Source of the DNA: Gammaproteobacteria bacterium
Lineage (GTDB): Bacteria; Pseudomonadota; Gammaproteobacteria; Pseudomonadales; Azotimanducaceae
Direction: 5' to 3'
Assembly (NCBI GenBank): GCA_002684495.1
Contig: NYVG01000002.1
Location: forward strand, 273,157-322,148
Length of the DNA: 48,992 bases
A program made the translations under genes and the position numbers. A model generated the notes under the pieces. The model searched no databases. It saw only the letters and a list, made by a program, of their open reading frames with translations, and was not told the DNA's origin. Of this stretch, positions 33,699 through 42,419 are shown piece after piece. Positions within the stretch are counted from its first letter, which is position 1. Each line of letters begins with the position of its first letter.

Positions 33699-34841
33699 AT
33701 GAGTGATTCTTTACTAGCCAGTGCGCAACACCTAGCCCGCGCTTTTTCCCGACGCAGCACTGAATTTGAACGTGCGCGGCGTTTACCTGCCGACGTTTCC
33801 TCGGCCATGGCACAAGCCGGCATTTACCGCATGTTTATTCCACAAACGTTAGGCGGATCCGAAACCTCCCCCATTGTCAGTAGTGAGGTATTTGAAACTC
33901 TGGCTAGAGGTGATGCAGCCTGTGCATGGGTGGCCTTTATCGCCGCGACCAGCGGTTCAGCTCTGGCGCGTATCGAGACCTCGGCCGCCCAGGCGATGTT
34001 CAGCACACCTGAAACTATGTTTGCAGGCGTTTTCGCTCCCAATGGCAAGGCCATAAAAACCGGCACGGACTATGAACTAAATGGCCATTGGCAGTGGGGC
34101 TCCGGCACCCAGAATGCAGATTGGGTGCTTGCGGGTAGCATGGTAGAAGACCCGCAGGGAACAGCGGATAGAAAGCCCAGGCCGCACATGTGTTTGGTGC
34201 CAAAAGACTCGGTGGAGTTTCTCGACACCTGGCATTCCACAGGTTTGCAGGGTACGGGCAGCACAGATTTTCGCATCACCGACTGCCGGGTTCCCAGCGC
34301 CCACGTGGTTGGTCTAGAGGTGAAAAAGAGCCCCGATACTCCGTTATTTCAATTTCCAAACTTCACTTTGCTGGCACTTGGTATCGCGGCGGTGAGCATG
34401 GGTATCGCCCGAGCCGCCGTAGACAATTTTATCCAGTTGGCCCAACACAAAAAGCGTGCGGGCAGCACTACTTCCATTGCCGAGCGCAGCTATACGCAAA
34501 TGCAAATAGCCGAGGCCGAGGCCACGTTGCGCAGCGCCCGCGCTTTCTATTACGAAAGCCTGAGCGAAGCCTGGGAGCATACGCTGGCAGGCAATGCGAT
34601 CGAGATCGATCAGCGCCGCAATTTACGACTCGCAACCACTCATGCAGTGATGTCCAGCGCTAAGGTCGTAGACTGCGTATACAACTTGGCAGGCGGAATC
34701 TCGGTTTATCAATCATCCGACCTACAAAGACACTTTCGAGATGTCCATGTTGCCACTCAGCACATCATGGTAGCGCCAAGCACATTGGAGACCACTGGTC
34801 GTCTTTTCCTTGGCGTACCGACCAATACCTCAACACTCTAA
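33699..34841 (+). CDS. Acyl-CoA-dehydrogenase-fold flavoprotein, group D monooxygenase-like
   Basis: A 380-residue flavin enzyme with the acyl-CoA dehydrogenase fold but C-terminal features of the HpaH/HsaA-type monooxygenase branch: LNGHWQWGSGTQNADWVLAGS in the mid beta-domain, TWHSTGLQGTGSTDFRI, and a C-terminal RHFRDVHVATQHIMVAP. This branch uses reduced flavin for hydroxylation of phenols, steroids or other rings, and also includes true dehydrogenases. No flavin reductase is adjacent unless the nitroreductase at 35695 supplies it. Substrate unknown. Confidence 0.85.
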   Translation: MSDSLLASAQHLARAFSRRSTEFERARRLPADVSSAMAQAGIYRMFIPQTLGGSETSPIVSSEVFETLARGDAACAWVAFIAATSGSALARIETSAAQAMFSTPETMFAGVFAPNGKAIKTGTDYELNGHWQWGSGTQNADWVLAGSMVEDPQGTADRKPRPHMCLVPKDSVEFLDTWHSTGLQGTGSTDFRITDCRVPSAHVVGLEVKKSPDTPLFQFPNFTLLALGIAAVSMGIARAAVDNFIQLAQHKKRAGSTTSIAERSYTQMQIAEAEATLRSARAFYYESLSEAWEHTLAGNAIEIDQRRNLRLATTHAVMSSAKVVDCVYNLAGGISVYQSSDLQRHFRDVHVATQHIMVAPSTLETTGRLFLGVPTNTSTL

Positions 34842-34857
34842 CTGTGCAGGCTACGAC

Positions 34858-35571
34858 TTAGCTGAGAATCCAGCCACCATCGACCTCAACGGTGGTACCC
34901 GTAACAAATTCATTGCCCGCAACAAATATCACCGCCTCGGCTACCTCATCGGGTGTACCCGCCCGGGGAATTAAGTTATTCGCAGTAGCTGCGCCGAGCA
35001 TTTTTGCACGCGCCTCGGCATCTGGGCCGAACATCGGCGTATCGATGACACCAGGCGACACAACATTAATGCGGCGTGGCGCCAATTCTGGCGCGACTGC
35101 CCGGGCAAATTGCTCAACCGCACCGCCAACAGAGGCTAACGCGGCTTGCCCTGGTTTCGCCCGCCGCGCCGGCGCGCCGCTCACAAGGACAATGCCCCCC
35201 TTCTCAGTGAGGTGCTCTGCACCTAATCGCACAATGTTTGTATAACCCCAGAGTTTGTCGAAAGAGGCTTGATAGGCGGCTAAATCCATCTGCAGAAACG
35301 GACCCGCAGCACGGCTGCCACCGGTGGCTGCGCTGATGAGCAAATCGAAGGGCGCATGTTGCGCCAGCAGTTCAGCCAGCGCATGAGTGTCACGGACATC
35401 ACAAGCCGCTAAGGTTACTCCTGCAATGTCGCCTGCCTTACTTGGATCGCGGCTAATTGCGATCACCTCGGCACCCTGCTCCTTTAATCGGTTGACCGTC
35501 GCCAAACCGATACCGGACGTACCACCAAAAACTAAAGCCTTTTTCCCAGAAAAATTACCTGCAGCCGCCAT
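34858..35571 (-). CDS. SDR-fold protein without the YxxxK active site
   Basis: A 237-residue protein with the SDR cofactor motif FGGTSGIGLATV and the C-terminal TGTTVEVDGGWIL. Serine is present (Ser131 in VLVSGAP), but thirteen residues on, where Tyr is expected, is Ala144, and the Lys position is Val148 (QAALASVGGA). The catalytic dyad is thus absent, though the fold seems intact. It may be a non-catalytic NAD(P)-binding protein or use other residues; I recall SDR relatives with the same loss. It is convergent with the flavoprotein gene, 16 bp away, and divergent from the nitroreductase gene. Confidence 0.82.
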   Translation of the reverse strand: MAAAGNFSGKKALVFGGTSGIGLATVNRLKEQGAEVIAISRDPSKAGDIAGVTLAACDVRDTHALAELLAQHAPFDLLISAATGGSRAAGPFLQMDLAAYQASFDKLWGYTNIVRLGAEHLTEKGGIVLVSGAPARRAKPGQAALASVGGAVEQFARAVAPELAPRRINVVSPGVIDTPMFGPDAEARAKMLGAATANNLIPRAGTPDEVAEAVIFVAGNEFVTGTTVEVDGGWILS

Positions 35572-35694
35572 TACCTACTCCCTATCTCTTTGCTATCAAA
35601 GACACATTTGAGCAGACCCTATGCAGGGGCACAACCGGCAACAGATGCCAATATCAACCAACCCCGCTACACTGCCGGTTTTGGGATTTTTAAC

Positions 35695-36282
35695 GTGTAT
35701 CCGAACTCGCATCTTGCCGCGCTAGAACAGCTCAGCCAACGTCGCTCCGTCAAGGCTATGGATCTACAAGCCCCAGGCCCTAATCAACAGCAGGTGGACC
35801 AACTATTGGCCGCGGCAGCTCGAGTGCCGGATCATGGCAAACTCGGACCGTGGCGTTTTATTTGTTTTCAGGATGACGCACGCCAAGCCTTTGGCGAACA
35901 CCTTGCACAGCGATTTAGTGAGCTAAAACCAGAAGCGCCAACAGTGGCAATCGAGGCCGAGCGTGGCCGTTTTTGTCGCGCGCCCCTGGTTGTGGCAGTG
36001 ATCAGCTGCGTACAAGCCCACCCAAAGATTCCAGAATGGGAGCAATTAATGTCCGCCGGAGCGGTGTGCCAAAATTTGTTGGTTGCCGCCAATCTGATGG
36101 GCTTTGCAGCTCAATGGCTGACCGAGTGGTATGCCTACGACGAAACCATCGATACAAAACTGGACCTAAAGTCAGGTGAACGTGTCGCCGGATTCGTTTA
36201 CATTGGCTCGGCTACAGCTAAACCCGATGAACGCCAACGCCCGGATTTGCAGCAACGAATCCAGCACTGGACAAAGTCATAA
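35695..36282 (+). CDS. Nitroreductase-family flavoprotein, YdjA-like
   Basis: An FMN-dependent nitroreductase-fold protein with LSQRRSVKAMDLQAPG near the start, RVPDHGKLGPWRFICF, and MSAGAVCQNLLVAANLMGFAAQW with GFVYIGSA. Size and motifs resemble the small YdjA type. The start is placed at GTG 35695, with GGGA eight bases ahead, giving 195 residues; the open frame reaches to 35590 but that extension has no family similarity. It ends 32 bp before the thiolase gene. Possible supplier of reduced flavin to the group D-like enzyme (inference). Confidence 0.8.
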   Translation: MYPNSHLAALEQLSQRRSVKAMDLQAPGPNQQQVDQLLAAAARVPDHGKLGPWRFICFQDDARQAFGEHLAQRFSELKPEAPTVAIEAERGRFCRAPLVVAVISCVQAHPKIPEWEQLMSAGAVCQNLLVAANLMGFAAQWLTEWYAYDETIDTKLDLKSGERVAGFVYIGSATAKPDERQRPDLQQRIQHWTKS

Positions 36283-36314
36283 CTGATTATTAGGAATCAA
36301 AAGGGAGAGAGAAT

Positions 36315-37499
36315 ATGGAAGACGTGGTCATTGTTGACGCAGCGCGGTCGCCCGTAGGCCGCAAAAACGGCAGTCTGGGTGGCGCACACCCCACAGACGT
36401 ACTAGGTCAGGTCATGATGGGGCTGTTAGCGCGTAATGACATCGCCTCATCTACAGTGGATCAGGTGGTCGGTGGCTGCATAAATAAATTGGCTGCCCAG
36501 GGTATGAATGTTACCCGCACAGCTTGGCTTGCCAGCGGCGGCGCGATAGAGACACCCTGTATAACCATCGATTCTCAGTGCGGCTCATCGCAACAATCCA
36601 CAACTCTGGCGCACAGCATGATCGCCTCCGGTCATGCCGATGTGGTTATGGCCTGTGGTGTCGAGAATATGACCCGTCTACCTATTGGCAGCGACGCTGT
36701 AGGCCGCGACAAAAAAATGGGCAAGCCCATATCTCGCAGCTATTTCGAGCAACACGAATTCACCAGTCAATTTGAGGGTGCTGAGCGCCTAGCGGAAAAA
36801 TACCAGCTGACTCGAGAAGATACCGATGGCTTCGGGTTGCAGTCCCAAGAACGTGCCAAAGCGGCTATCGAAGCCGGGTACTTTGACAGCCAAATTATTC
36901 CGATTGAGGCTCCGGTCATGGACGACAATTTCGAGCGTACCGACCAAGTCATCAGCGTCAACCGCGACGAGGTACCCCGCGACACGAGCCTTACGGCCTT
37001 GGCCGAACTTAAGCCGGTGGCCCGGGAAGACGGCCTGCACACCGCGGGTACGTCATCACAGATCGCTGACGGCGCCGCTGCTGTATTAATGATGAGTGCG
37101 CGCAAAGCACAAGAGCTCGGTCTCAAACCCTTGGCAACCATTCGAGCCTCAGCACTTGTAGGCTGCGATCCGGTCATAATGCTGGAGGGCCCTATTCCAG
37201 CAACACAGAAAATGTTGCGACAAACGGATTTGAGCATCGACGATATAGACGTGTTCGAGGTCAACGAAGCGTTTGCTTCGGTGGTTTTATCTTGGGCCAA
37301 GGAAGTTGGCGCTGACATGGCGAAGGTTAATCCAAACGGTGGCGCTATCGCCTTGGGCCACCCTCTTGGTGCGACCGGTTGCTTTTTAATCACCAAAGCC
37401 GTGTATGAGCTTCAGCGTAGTGGCGGCCGTTATGGCCTAATCGCTATGTGTTGTGGGGGCGGTCTAGGTACGGGCACGCTCATTGAGAGAGCCGCATAA
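36315..37499 (+). CDS. Thiolase (acetyl-CoA acyltransferase)
   Basis: A 394-residue thiolase with all catalytic elements: nucleophile Cys89 in DSQCGSSQQST, NEAFASV, GHPLGATG and the C-terminal Cys in CCGGGLGTG. It cleaves 3-ketoacyl-CoA or condenses acyl-CoAs. GGGAGAGAG precedes the ATG. Unlike the protein at 19961-21154 it keeps the cysteine, so it is the likely partner in function of the beta-oxidation enzyme at 30455, although separated by several genes. A terminator follows 20 bp later. Confidence 0.93.
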   Translation: MEDVVIVDAARSPVGRKNGSLGGAHPTDVLGQVMMGLLARNDIASSTVDQVVGGCINKLAAQGMNVTRTAWLASGGAIETPCITIDSQCGSSQQSTTLAHSMIASGHADVVMACGVENMTRLPIGSDAVGRDKKMGKPISRSYFEQHEFTSQFEGAERLAEKYQLTREDTDGFGLQSQERAKAAIEAGYFDSQIIPIEAPVMDDNFERTDQVISVNRDEVPRDTSLTALAELKPVAREDGLHTAGTSSQIADGAAAVLMMSARKAQELGLKPLATIRASALVGCDPVIMLEGPIPATQKMLRQTDLSIDDIDVFEVNEAFASVVLSWAKEVGADMAKVNPNGGAIALGHPLGATGCFLITKAVYELQRSGGRYGLIAMCCGGGLGTGTLIERAA

Positions 37500-37518
37500 G
37501 CGGGCCACCACAATGCTA

Positions 37519-37545
37519 CGAGGGGGCTAGTCCCCCTCGGTTTTT
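37519..37545 (+). terminator. Rho-independent terminator of the thiolase gene
   Basis: Arms CGAGGGGG (37519-37526) and CCCCCTCG (37532-37539) enclose a 5-base loop, followed by G and five T. The stem overlaps the last codons and stop of the convergent gene ending at 37527, so one sequence serves as terminator on the plus strand and coding DNA on the minus strand. Confidence 0.9.
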
Positions 37546-38120
37546 GCAGCATCAAAAGTCACCTCGACCTCTCCAGCAGCACTATAAACCTTAGCAGTAT
37601 TATAGAAGCCTGAGCTACTCAGCCTTACAGTGACCAGCTCACTGCCACGGTTTTCCCAATACCAACCGTGTATGCCCGTGAATGGTGCGACAAAGCTACC
37701 CTGAGATTCACTGTTGCGGCCAATATCAAAACTAACTGCATCTTCGGGGTCGGTACCGGCTTCTTCACTGTGGAGGTCATATACCACCTCGCTCAACTCA
37801 CCCCTGAGCGTTTGCGCCTGCCAAGCAAAGACCAGACTTTGCCCTGCAGTCAGCGCATACTTGTACTCTACCGACTCGAAGGGTCCTAGCTCAAACTCGC
37901 GAACGTCTTGCGCATAAGGTTCTTGTTGTAAAGACAGTGCGCCAACGGAATCCCCTGCCATACCCTTGATACCCAGCAGTTCACCGACACCCGTAGGGTC
38001 CGTATCGAATTCTGCGGGCAACACAAACAGCAATAGGGCCAGTGCAGCGCTAACCAACGCGGCGAGGGATGTACGCACAAGCGTCCGAGCGGAGAGTTCA
38101 ATCACAGCTACCCGGGTCAT
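37527..38120 (-). CDS. Membrane-anchored protein of unknown function
   Basis: A 197-residue protein with one N-terminal transmembrane helix (LAALVSAALALLLFVLP) followed by AEFDTDPTGVGELLGIKGM and an external beta-rich domain ending in acidic KTEGD. The DPTGVG.LLG segment after the helix is a feature of proteins often named transmembrane anchor proteins in proteobacteria; no activity is known. Its ATG overlaps the stop of the cytochrome c'-like gene by 4 bp, so it probably assembles with that lipoprotein in the periplasm. Confidence 0.75.
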   Translation of the reverse strand: MTRVAVIELSARTLVRTSLAALVSAALALLLFVLPAEFDTDPTGVGELLGIKGMAGDSVGALSLQQEPYAQDVREFELGPFESVEYKYALTAGQSLVFAWQAQTLRGELSEVVYDLHSEEAGTDPEDAVSFDIGRNSESQGSFVAPFTGIHGWYWENRGSELVTVRLSSSGFYNTAKVYSAAGEVEVTFDAAKTEGD

Positions 38121-38572
38121 TCGGCCATCTCATTCATGTAGCGGTTATGACAGGCCTTGCAGACGCTGTAAATCTCACCGCCTGCAGCAAATAAACCATC
38201 AGCATCTTGTTGTTCGGCAGCAGCTCGCGCCTTCAAGGCTGCGCGACTGAGACCCTGCGCATATTCAACCCAATCAGCCCCATCCACCGCGTAGCCTTCG
38301 AGCATTAGTAGGTTACCGCCCTCTGCAACCACGGTCGCAGCATGCTCTACGGCAAACCACCCTTCATCAGTCGTAGGCTGCAAGTCCACTTCGCCATCTA
38401 CAGTGATAACGAACCCAGCAGAATCCCAAATTTTGTCCGCTGCAGGCTCTAAATAATGAGTCATCATCTGATACACACTGCCGGACGGCTGGGTTTTCGA
38501 CGGTTGCTCAGCACCCCCTGAACAGCCACACAGGCCTATCCACAAACCTAGCATTAACGTCGCGTCGCGCAT
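38117..38572 (-). CDS. Cytochrome c'-like lipoprotein
   Basis: A 151-residue protein with a lipobox LCGC near residues 14-17 and a single heme motif CKACH close to the C-terminus (EIYSVCKACHNRYM), the position typical of class II (c') cytochromes. The rest is helical, in keeping with a four-helix bundle. AGGAG lies six bases before the ATG. It is likely a lipid-anchored heme protein for electron transfer or small-ligand binding. Overlap with the next gene by 4 bp and 16 bp spacing from the upstream flavoprotein gene indicate an operon. Confidence 0.78.
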   Translation of the reverse strand: MRDATLMLGLWIGLCGCSGGAEQPSKTQPSGSVYQMMTHYLEPAADKIWDSAGFVITVDGEVDLQPTTDEGWFAVEHAATVVAEGGNLLMLEGYAVDGADWVEYAQGLSRAALKARAAAEQQDADGLFAAGGEIYSVCKACHNRYMNEMAE

Positions 38573-38588
38573 TTAATTCTCCTAAGCA

Positions 38589-40055
38589 TCAACCCCGAGG
38601 CTTAATAAAAGTCATCCAACGTTGAAACAGCCGTGCCACAAAGGGGGTCATTCGACCACGATTGTAAGCATCACCCAAGCGCTTTAAGTATTCGCTACGC
38701 GTCGGGTAGCTAAAGATCGTACGCTGTGCCGCGGACAGCCCAAGATTTTGGGTCATCAGCAGACAAATAGGCGCAAGCAATTCACCCGCGTCTGCCCCAA
38801 CAATGGTTGCGCCGAGAATCGTATCTTTGCCCTTGGCGGTGAATACTCGAGCATGCCCCTTAGCGGCTCTGGAAAAATCATCAGCGAACGGCACAGCCTT
38901 GATGCGATCCAATTCATCGAAATATATTTCATATGCCTCATAGAGCGTTCCAGTCGCCTGCAGCTGATCCTCACTCAATCCTACTGAGGCGACTTCCGGG
39001 TAGGTATAGGTACAGTGAGGGACAATCAGCCCGTCGACCTTTGCGGTAGGAAAAAACAGCGCATTTTGGATCAGCGCTCGCGCCTGAGCATCAGCATGAT
39101 GGGTAAATTGCGACCGCGTCGCACAGTCCCCGGCAGCGAAAATCTTTTTATTCGAGGTACGTAGTTTAGCGTCACTGACGATGAAGCCTTGCTCATCTAC
39201 CTGCACACCCGCCAATTCTAGATTCATACCTTCAGTATTTGGCTGCCGCCCTAACGCCACGAGCACCCTTTCGCATTCAACAGTATTGTTATTGGTCACA
39301 ATGCAGCCAGACCCATTCACTTGCTGTACTGGATCGCCCAGATGCAATGTCACGCCGACTGCAGTTAATGCCTCGGCCACAGTGGCAGACGCTAACTGGC
39401 TTTCGTTGGGCAGGACCCGCTCAGCCATTTCAAATAATTCGACCCGCACACCGAGACGTGCAAAAACCTGGGCAAGTTCGCAACCTATGGCGCCGGCACC
39501 CAGAATTGCTAACGATTCTGGCTTCTCACTTAGATCAAAGACCGTTTCATTGGTCAGCGGATTGCTCTCGCGGAGACCTGGAATACCCGGCACAGCAGCT
39601 CGCGCGCCAGTACACATCGCAACACGCCGCGCCTTTAGCACAACATCACCAACGCAGACGTCACCGTTTGCATTGAACTCACCGTCACCGAGGAATACAT
39701 CGACGCCAGCATCGGTATAGCGCTCAACCGAATCATGGGGTGCAATTTCCGCACGCACCTGGCGCAACCATTCAAAGGCTTGATTAAAGTCCGGGCTTGC
39801 TTGGTGCTCGGTAAACGCAAGCAAGGACTTCGACGGCATACAGCCAACATTTAAGCAGTCGCCACCCATCCGGTGACGCTCAACCAACGCAACCCGTGCA
39901 CCAAGCCCAGCGGCGCCAATGGCACTAATCAGCCCTGCAGGTCCAGCGCCAACCACCACCAAGTGATAAGCCGATTGAGGCTGGGGGTTTACATAATCCG
40001 TTGGCGACAACAGTTGCCAAGCCTGTACATCAAAGTCCACTCCTGGGTAGCTCAT
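38589..40055 (-). CDS. MerA-like pyridine nucleotide-disulfide oxidoreductase
   Basis: A 488-residue flavoprotein of the lipoamide-dehydrogenase/mercuric-reductase family with VVVGAGPAGLISAIGAA, the redox disulfide GGDCLNVGCMPSK and IFAAGDCATRS. At the C-terminus the catalytic His-x-His of lipoamide dehydrogenase is replaced by SYPTRSE, closer to MerA, yet the terminal cysteine pair of MerA is absent. It is therefore neither a proven mercuric reductase nor a lipoamide dehydrogenase. About 28 extra residues precede the FAD motif. Its ATG overlaps the TVP38 stop; this pairing with a TVP38 protein recurs in bacteria. Confidence 0.87.
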   Translation of the reverse strand: MSYPGVDFDVQAWQLLSPTDYVNPQPQSAYHLVVVGAGPAGLISAIGAAGLGARVALVERHRMGGDCLNVGCMPSKSLLAFTEHQASPDFNQAFEWLRQVRAEIAPHDSVERYTDAGVDVFLGDGEFNANGDVCVGDVVLKARRVAMCTGARAAVPGIPGLRESNPLTNETVFDLSEKPESLAILGAGAIGCELAQVFARLGVRVELFEMAERVLPNESQLASATVAEALTAVGVTLHLGDPVQQVNGSGCIVTNNNTVECERVLVALGRQPNTEGMNLELAGVQVDEQGFIVSDAKLRTSNKKIFAAGDCATRSQFTHHADAQARALIQNALFFPTAKVDGLIVPHCTYTYPEVASVGLSEDQLQATGTLYEAYEIYFDELDRIKAVPFADDFSRAAKGHARVFTAKGKDTILGATIVGADAGELLAPICLLMTQNLGLSAAQRTIFSYPTRSEYLKRLGDAYNRGRMTPFVARLFQRWMTFIKPRG

Positions 40056-40756
40056 TGAGTGTCTCCAACGTTTGCATCTTCCAGCCTACTGTTGAGTGCT
40101 CGCGTTGCAATTCGGGTGATCGCAATAGTTAGCACGGCGGTTGCGCCTAAGCCTAGGTAAAATAGCCAATTACTCGCGGGTAGATCAGCCAAATCGCCAG
40201 CAAAAATACTGGTCAGGTTAGACGCGATAGAGCCGAGGTATACATAAAGTACCGTACCGGGAATCATGCCTAGCCACGACGCCATCACATAGTGGCTGAG
40301 TTTGACTTGGGTCAGACCCAAGCCGTAATTAAGCAAACTGAATGGAAAAATTGGCGATAGACGGGTCAGTAATACGACTACCGCCCCCTGCTCTCCCACC
40401 GCTTTGTCTAAGGCCGAAAATCGCGGCAGCCCCTGCAATTTTTCGGCCACCCAATCTCTGGCGAGAAAGCGTCCGACCAAAAAAGCACAAGTTGCTCCGG
40501 TGGTGCTGGCAAAGGAGACGATCACAAGACCATAGCCTAAACCAAACAGAAATCCGGCAGCTAACGTCAACAAACTGCCGGGCAACACCAGAACGGTAGC
40601 TAGCACGTAAAAAACAATAAACACCAGCCAGGAAATATTGCGATTAGCGTCCACCCAGTCGAAGAGCGCTAACAGGGTTTCTGCCACCGGCAAAAATATT
40701 GCGCTGACTACAACACTAAGCAGCAGCGCTGCGAATGCGAGAACTTTCTTCGACAT
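40052..40756 (-). CDS. TVP38/TMEM64-family membrane protein
   Basis: A membrane protein of about 234 residues with five to six helices and the VTT-domain segment LPGSLLTLAAGFLFGLGYG, STTGATCAFLVGRFLARDWV and RLSPIFPFSLLNYGLG. Family proteins (DedA superfamily) are candidates for lipid or metal-related transport, without firm function in bacteria. The ATG at 40756 overlaps the upstream acyl-CoA synthetase stop by one base (TGATG), with a GTG one codon earlier as an alternative. The downstream flavoprotein start overlaps its stop by 4 bp, so the genes are coupled. Confidence 0.87.
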   Translation of the reverse strand: MSKKVLAFAALLLSVVVSAIFLPVAETLLALFDWVDANRNISWLVFIVFYVLATVLVLPGSLLTLAAGFLFGLGYGLVIVSFASTTGATCAFLVGRFLARDWVAEKLQGLPRFSALDKAVGEQGAVVVLLTRLSPIFPFSLLNYGLGLTQVKLSHYVMASWLGMIPGTVLYVYLGSIASNLTSIFAGDLADLPASNWLFYLGLGATAVLTIAITRIATRALNSRLEDANVGDTQ

Positions 40757-42402
40757 CACTTTTGTCGACCCTCGGCTATCTCACGCAGTGCAAATTTTTG
40801 CACTTTGCCGGTCGAGGTTTTCGGTAATTCCATAAATACCACCGCTTTCGGTAATTTGAAGCGGGCTAGGTTGTCCGCACAATAATCAATAACTTGTTGT
40901 TCGGACAGGGGCTCAGCACCTGCAACTAGAGTAACGAATGCGCAGGGCGTTTCTCCCCACTTTTCATCAGACCGTGCGACCACCGCTGCTTCTGAAATGC
41001 TTGCGTGCCGGTATAAAACGTCCTCTATCTCGATGCTGGAAATATTCTCACCACCGGAAATAATAATATCTTTGGAACGATCCATAATCTTTATGTAGCC
41101 GTCTTCGAACCAGACCGCCAAATCGCCTGAGTGGAACCAGCCACCGGCAAAAGCCTCAGCAGTGGCTTCGGGGTTTTTCAAATAACCTTTCATTACGTTG
41201 TTGCCACGCATCATAACCTCACCCATGGTCTTGCCATCCATCGGCACTGGCTGCAACGTTTCTGAATCAGCGACCATAAGTCCCTCCAACATTGGCGCCC
41301 CCACACCCTGCCGGGCCTTTAACTCAGCTTGTTCAGCGGCATCGAGCGCGCCCCATAAATCATCCCGCCAAGCGCAGAGTGTCACCGGGCCATAGGTCTC
41401 AGTAAGGCCGTATACATGGGTCACATCAACACCCTGAGCCTGCATACCCTGGATAATTGCCGCTGGAGGTGGCGCACCGGCGGTCATAACTTTGACCTCG
41501 TGGGTGACTAAGCCTTTAAGCTGATCATCAGCTGCCAGCAGGGTGTTCAGTACGATTGGCGCGCCGCAGAAATGCGTGACTTTGTGCTCGGCCATGGCTT
41601 TATACACGGCATCATCTCGAACCTGGCGCAAACACACCGATACTCCTGCATTAGCGGCCAAAGTCCATGGGAAGCACCAACCATTGCAATGAAACATTGG
41701 CAGGGTCCACAGATATACGGGATGGTCACCCATGTGCCAACTCAAGGCGTTGGACAGCGCATTCAGATAGGCCCCGCGGTGGTGATAAACCACTCCTTTC
41801 GGATTGCCTGTAGTCCCGGAGGTATAGTTTAGGGCGATGGCATCCCATTCATCGTCTGGTAAGTAATCTGCAGCATCTACGCCTACACCACTTGAATCGC
41901 CCTCAGCGAGCAAATCATCATAGCTGACCGCGCCAACCAAATGCCCAGCGTCACAACTGGGGTCGTCAATATGCACGACTTCCGGCGGCGCACTCATACG
42001 CTCTAACGCAGACTCCGCCAATGGGCCAAATTCTTTGTCCACCAGTAACAGTTTCGCTTCGGCATGCTGCAGAATAAAACTGACTGTGGCCGCATCCAAA
42101 CGCATATTAATGGCGTTCAAAACCGCTCCGGCCATGGGAATTGCGAAATGCGCCTCAAACATTTCTGGCGTATTCGCACTGAGAATGGCTACGGTATCAC
42201 CCTTACCAATACCGCGCTTAGACAAAGCCGCCGCAAAACGCTGGCAGCGGTCAAAAACCTCACCCCAGGTGAGCCGACGCTGATGCTGAATAACCGCGGT
42301 TTTATCAGGGTAAATTGACCCCGCACGACGGAATAACGACAGCGGTGACAAAGGCGTAAAGTTCGCCAAATTCTGGGCCAGTCCCTGCTCATAGATCGAC
42401 AT
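40756..42402 (-). CDS. Acyl-CoA synthetase (AMP-binding)
   Basis: A 548-residue adenylate-forming ligase that activates a carboxylic acid with ATP and CoA. AMP motif YTSGTTGNPKGV, then GEVMMRGNNVMKGYLKNPEAT, GWFHSGDLAV and the C-terminal lysine in TSTGKVQKFALRE. Overall layout is near medium-chain/3-methylmercaptopropionate CoA ligases (DmdB-type) but substrate cannot be fixed. GGGA lies seven bases before the ATG. It is tightly coupled to the TVP38 gene and lies 17 bp after the thioesterase gene. Confidence 0.92.
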   Translation of the reverse strand: MSIYEQGLAQNLANFTPLSPLSLFRRAGSIYPDKTAVIQHQRRLTWGEVFDRCQRFAAALSKRGIGKGDTVAILSANTPEMFEAHFAIPMAGAVLNAINMRLDAATVSFILQHAEAKLLLVDKEFGPLAESALERMSAPPEVVHIDDPSCDAGHLVGAVSYDDLLAEGDSSGVGVDAADYLPDDEWDAIALNYTSGTTGNPKGVVYHHRGAYLNALSNALSWHMGDHPVYLWTLPMFHCNGWCFPWTLAANAGVSVCLRQVRDDAVYKAMAEHKVTHFCGAPIVLNTLLAADDQLKGLVTHEVKVMTAGAPPPAAIIQGMQAQGVDVTHVYGLTETYGPVTLCAWRDDLWGALDAAEQAELKARQGVGAPMLEGLMVADSETLQPVPMDGKTMGEVMMRGNNVMKGYLKNPEATAEAFAGGWFHSGDLAVWFEDGYIKIMDRSKDIIISGGENISSIEIEDVLYRHASISEAAVVARSDEKWGETPCAFVTLVAGAEPLSEQQVIDYCADNLARFKLPKAVVFMELPKTSTGKVQKFALREIAEGRQK

Positions 42403-42419
42403 AGATGTATCCCAAAAAA

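Noticed and set aside
36767-37396. 209-residue minus-strand frame inside the thiolase gene
   Set aside because: Overlaps the thiolase catalytic region and has a low-complexity Ser/Ala composition typical of antisense frames.
39181-39720. 179-residue plus-strand frame inside the MerA-like gene
   Set aside because: Opposite to a well supported flavoprotein; no motif or ribosome site.
38589-40055. Calling the flavoprotein a mercuric reductase
   Set aside because: The terminal cysteine pair of MerA and any merT/merP genes are absent, and the only MerR protein is zinc-type and far away.
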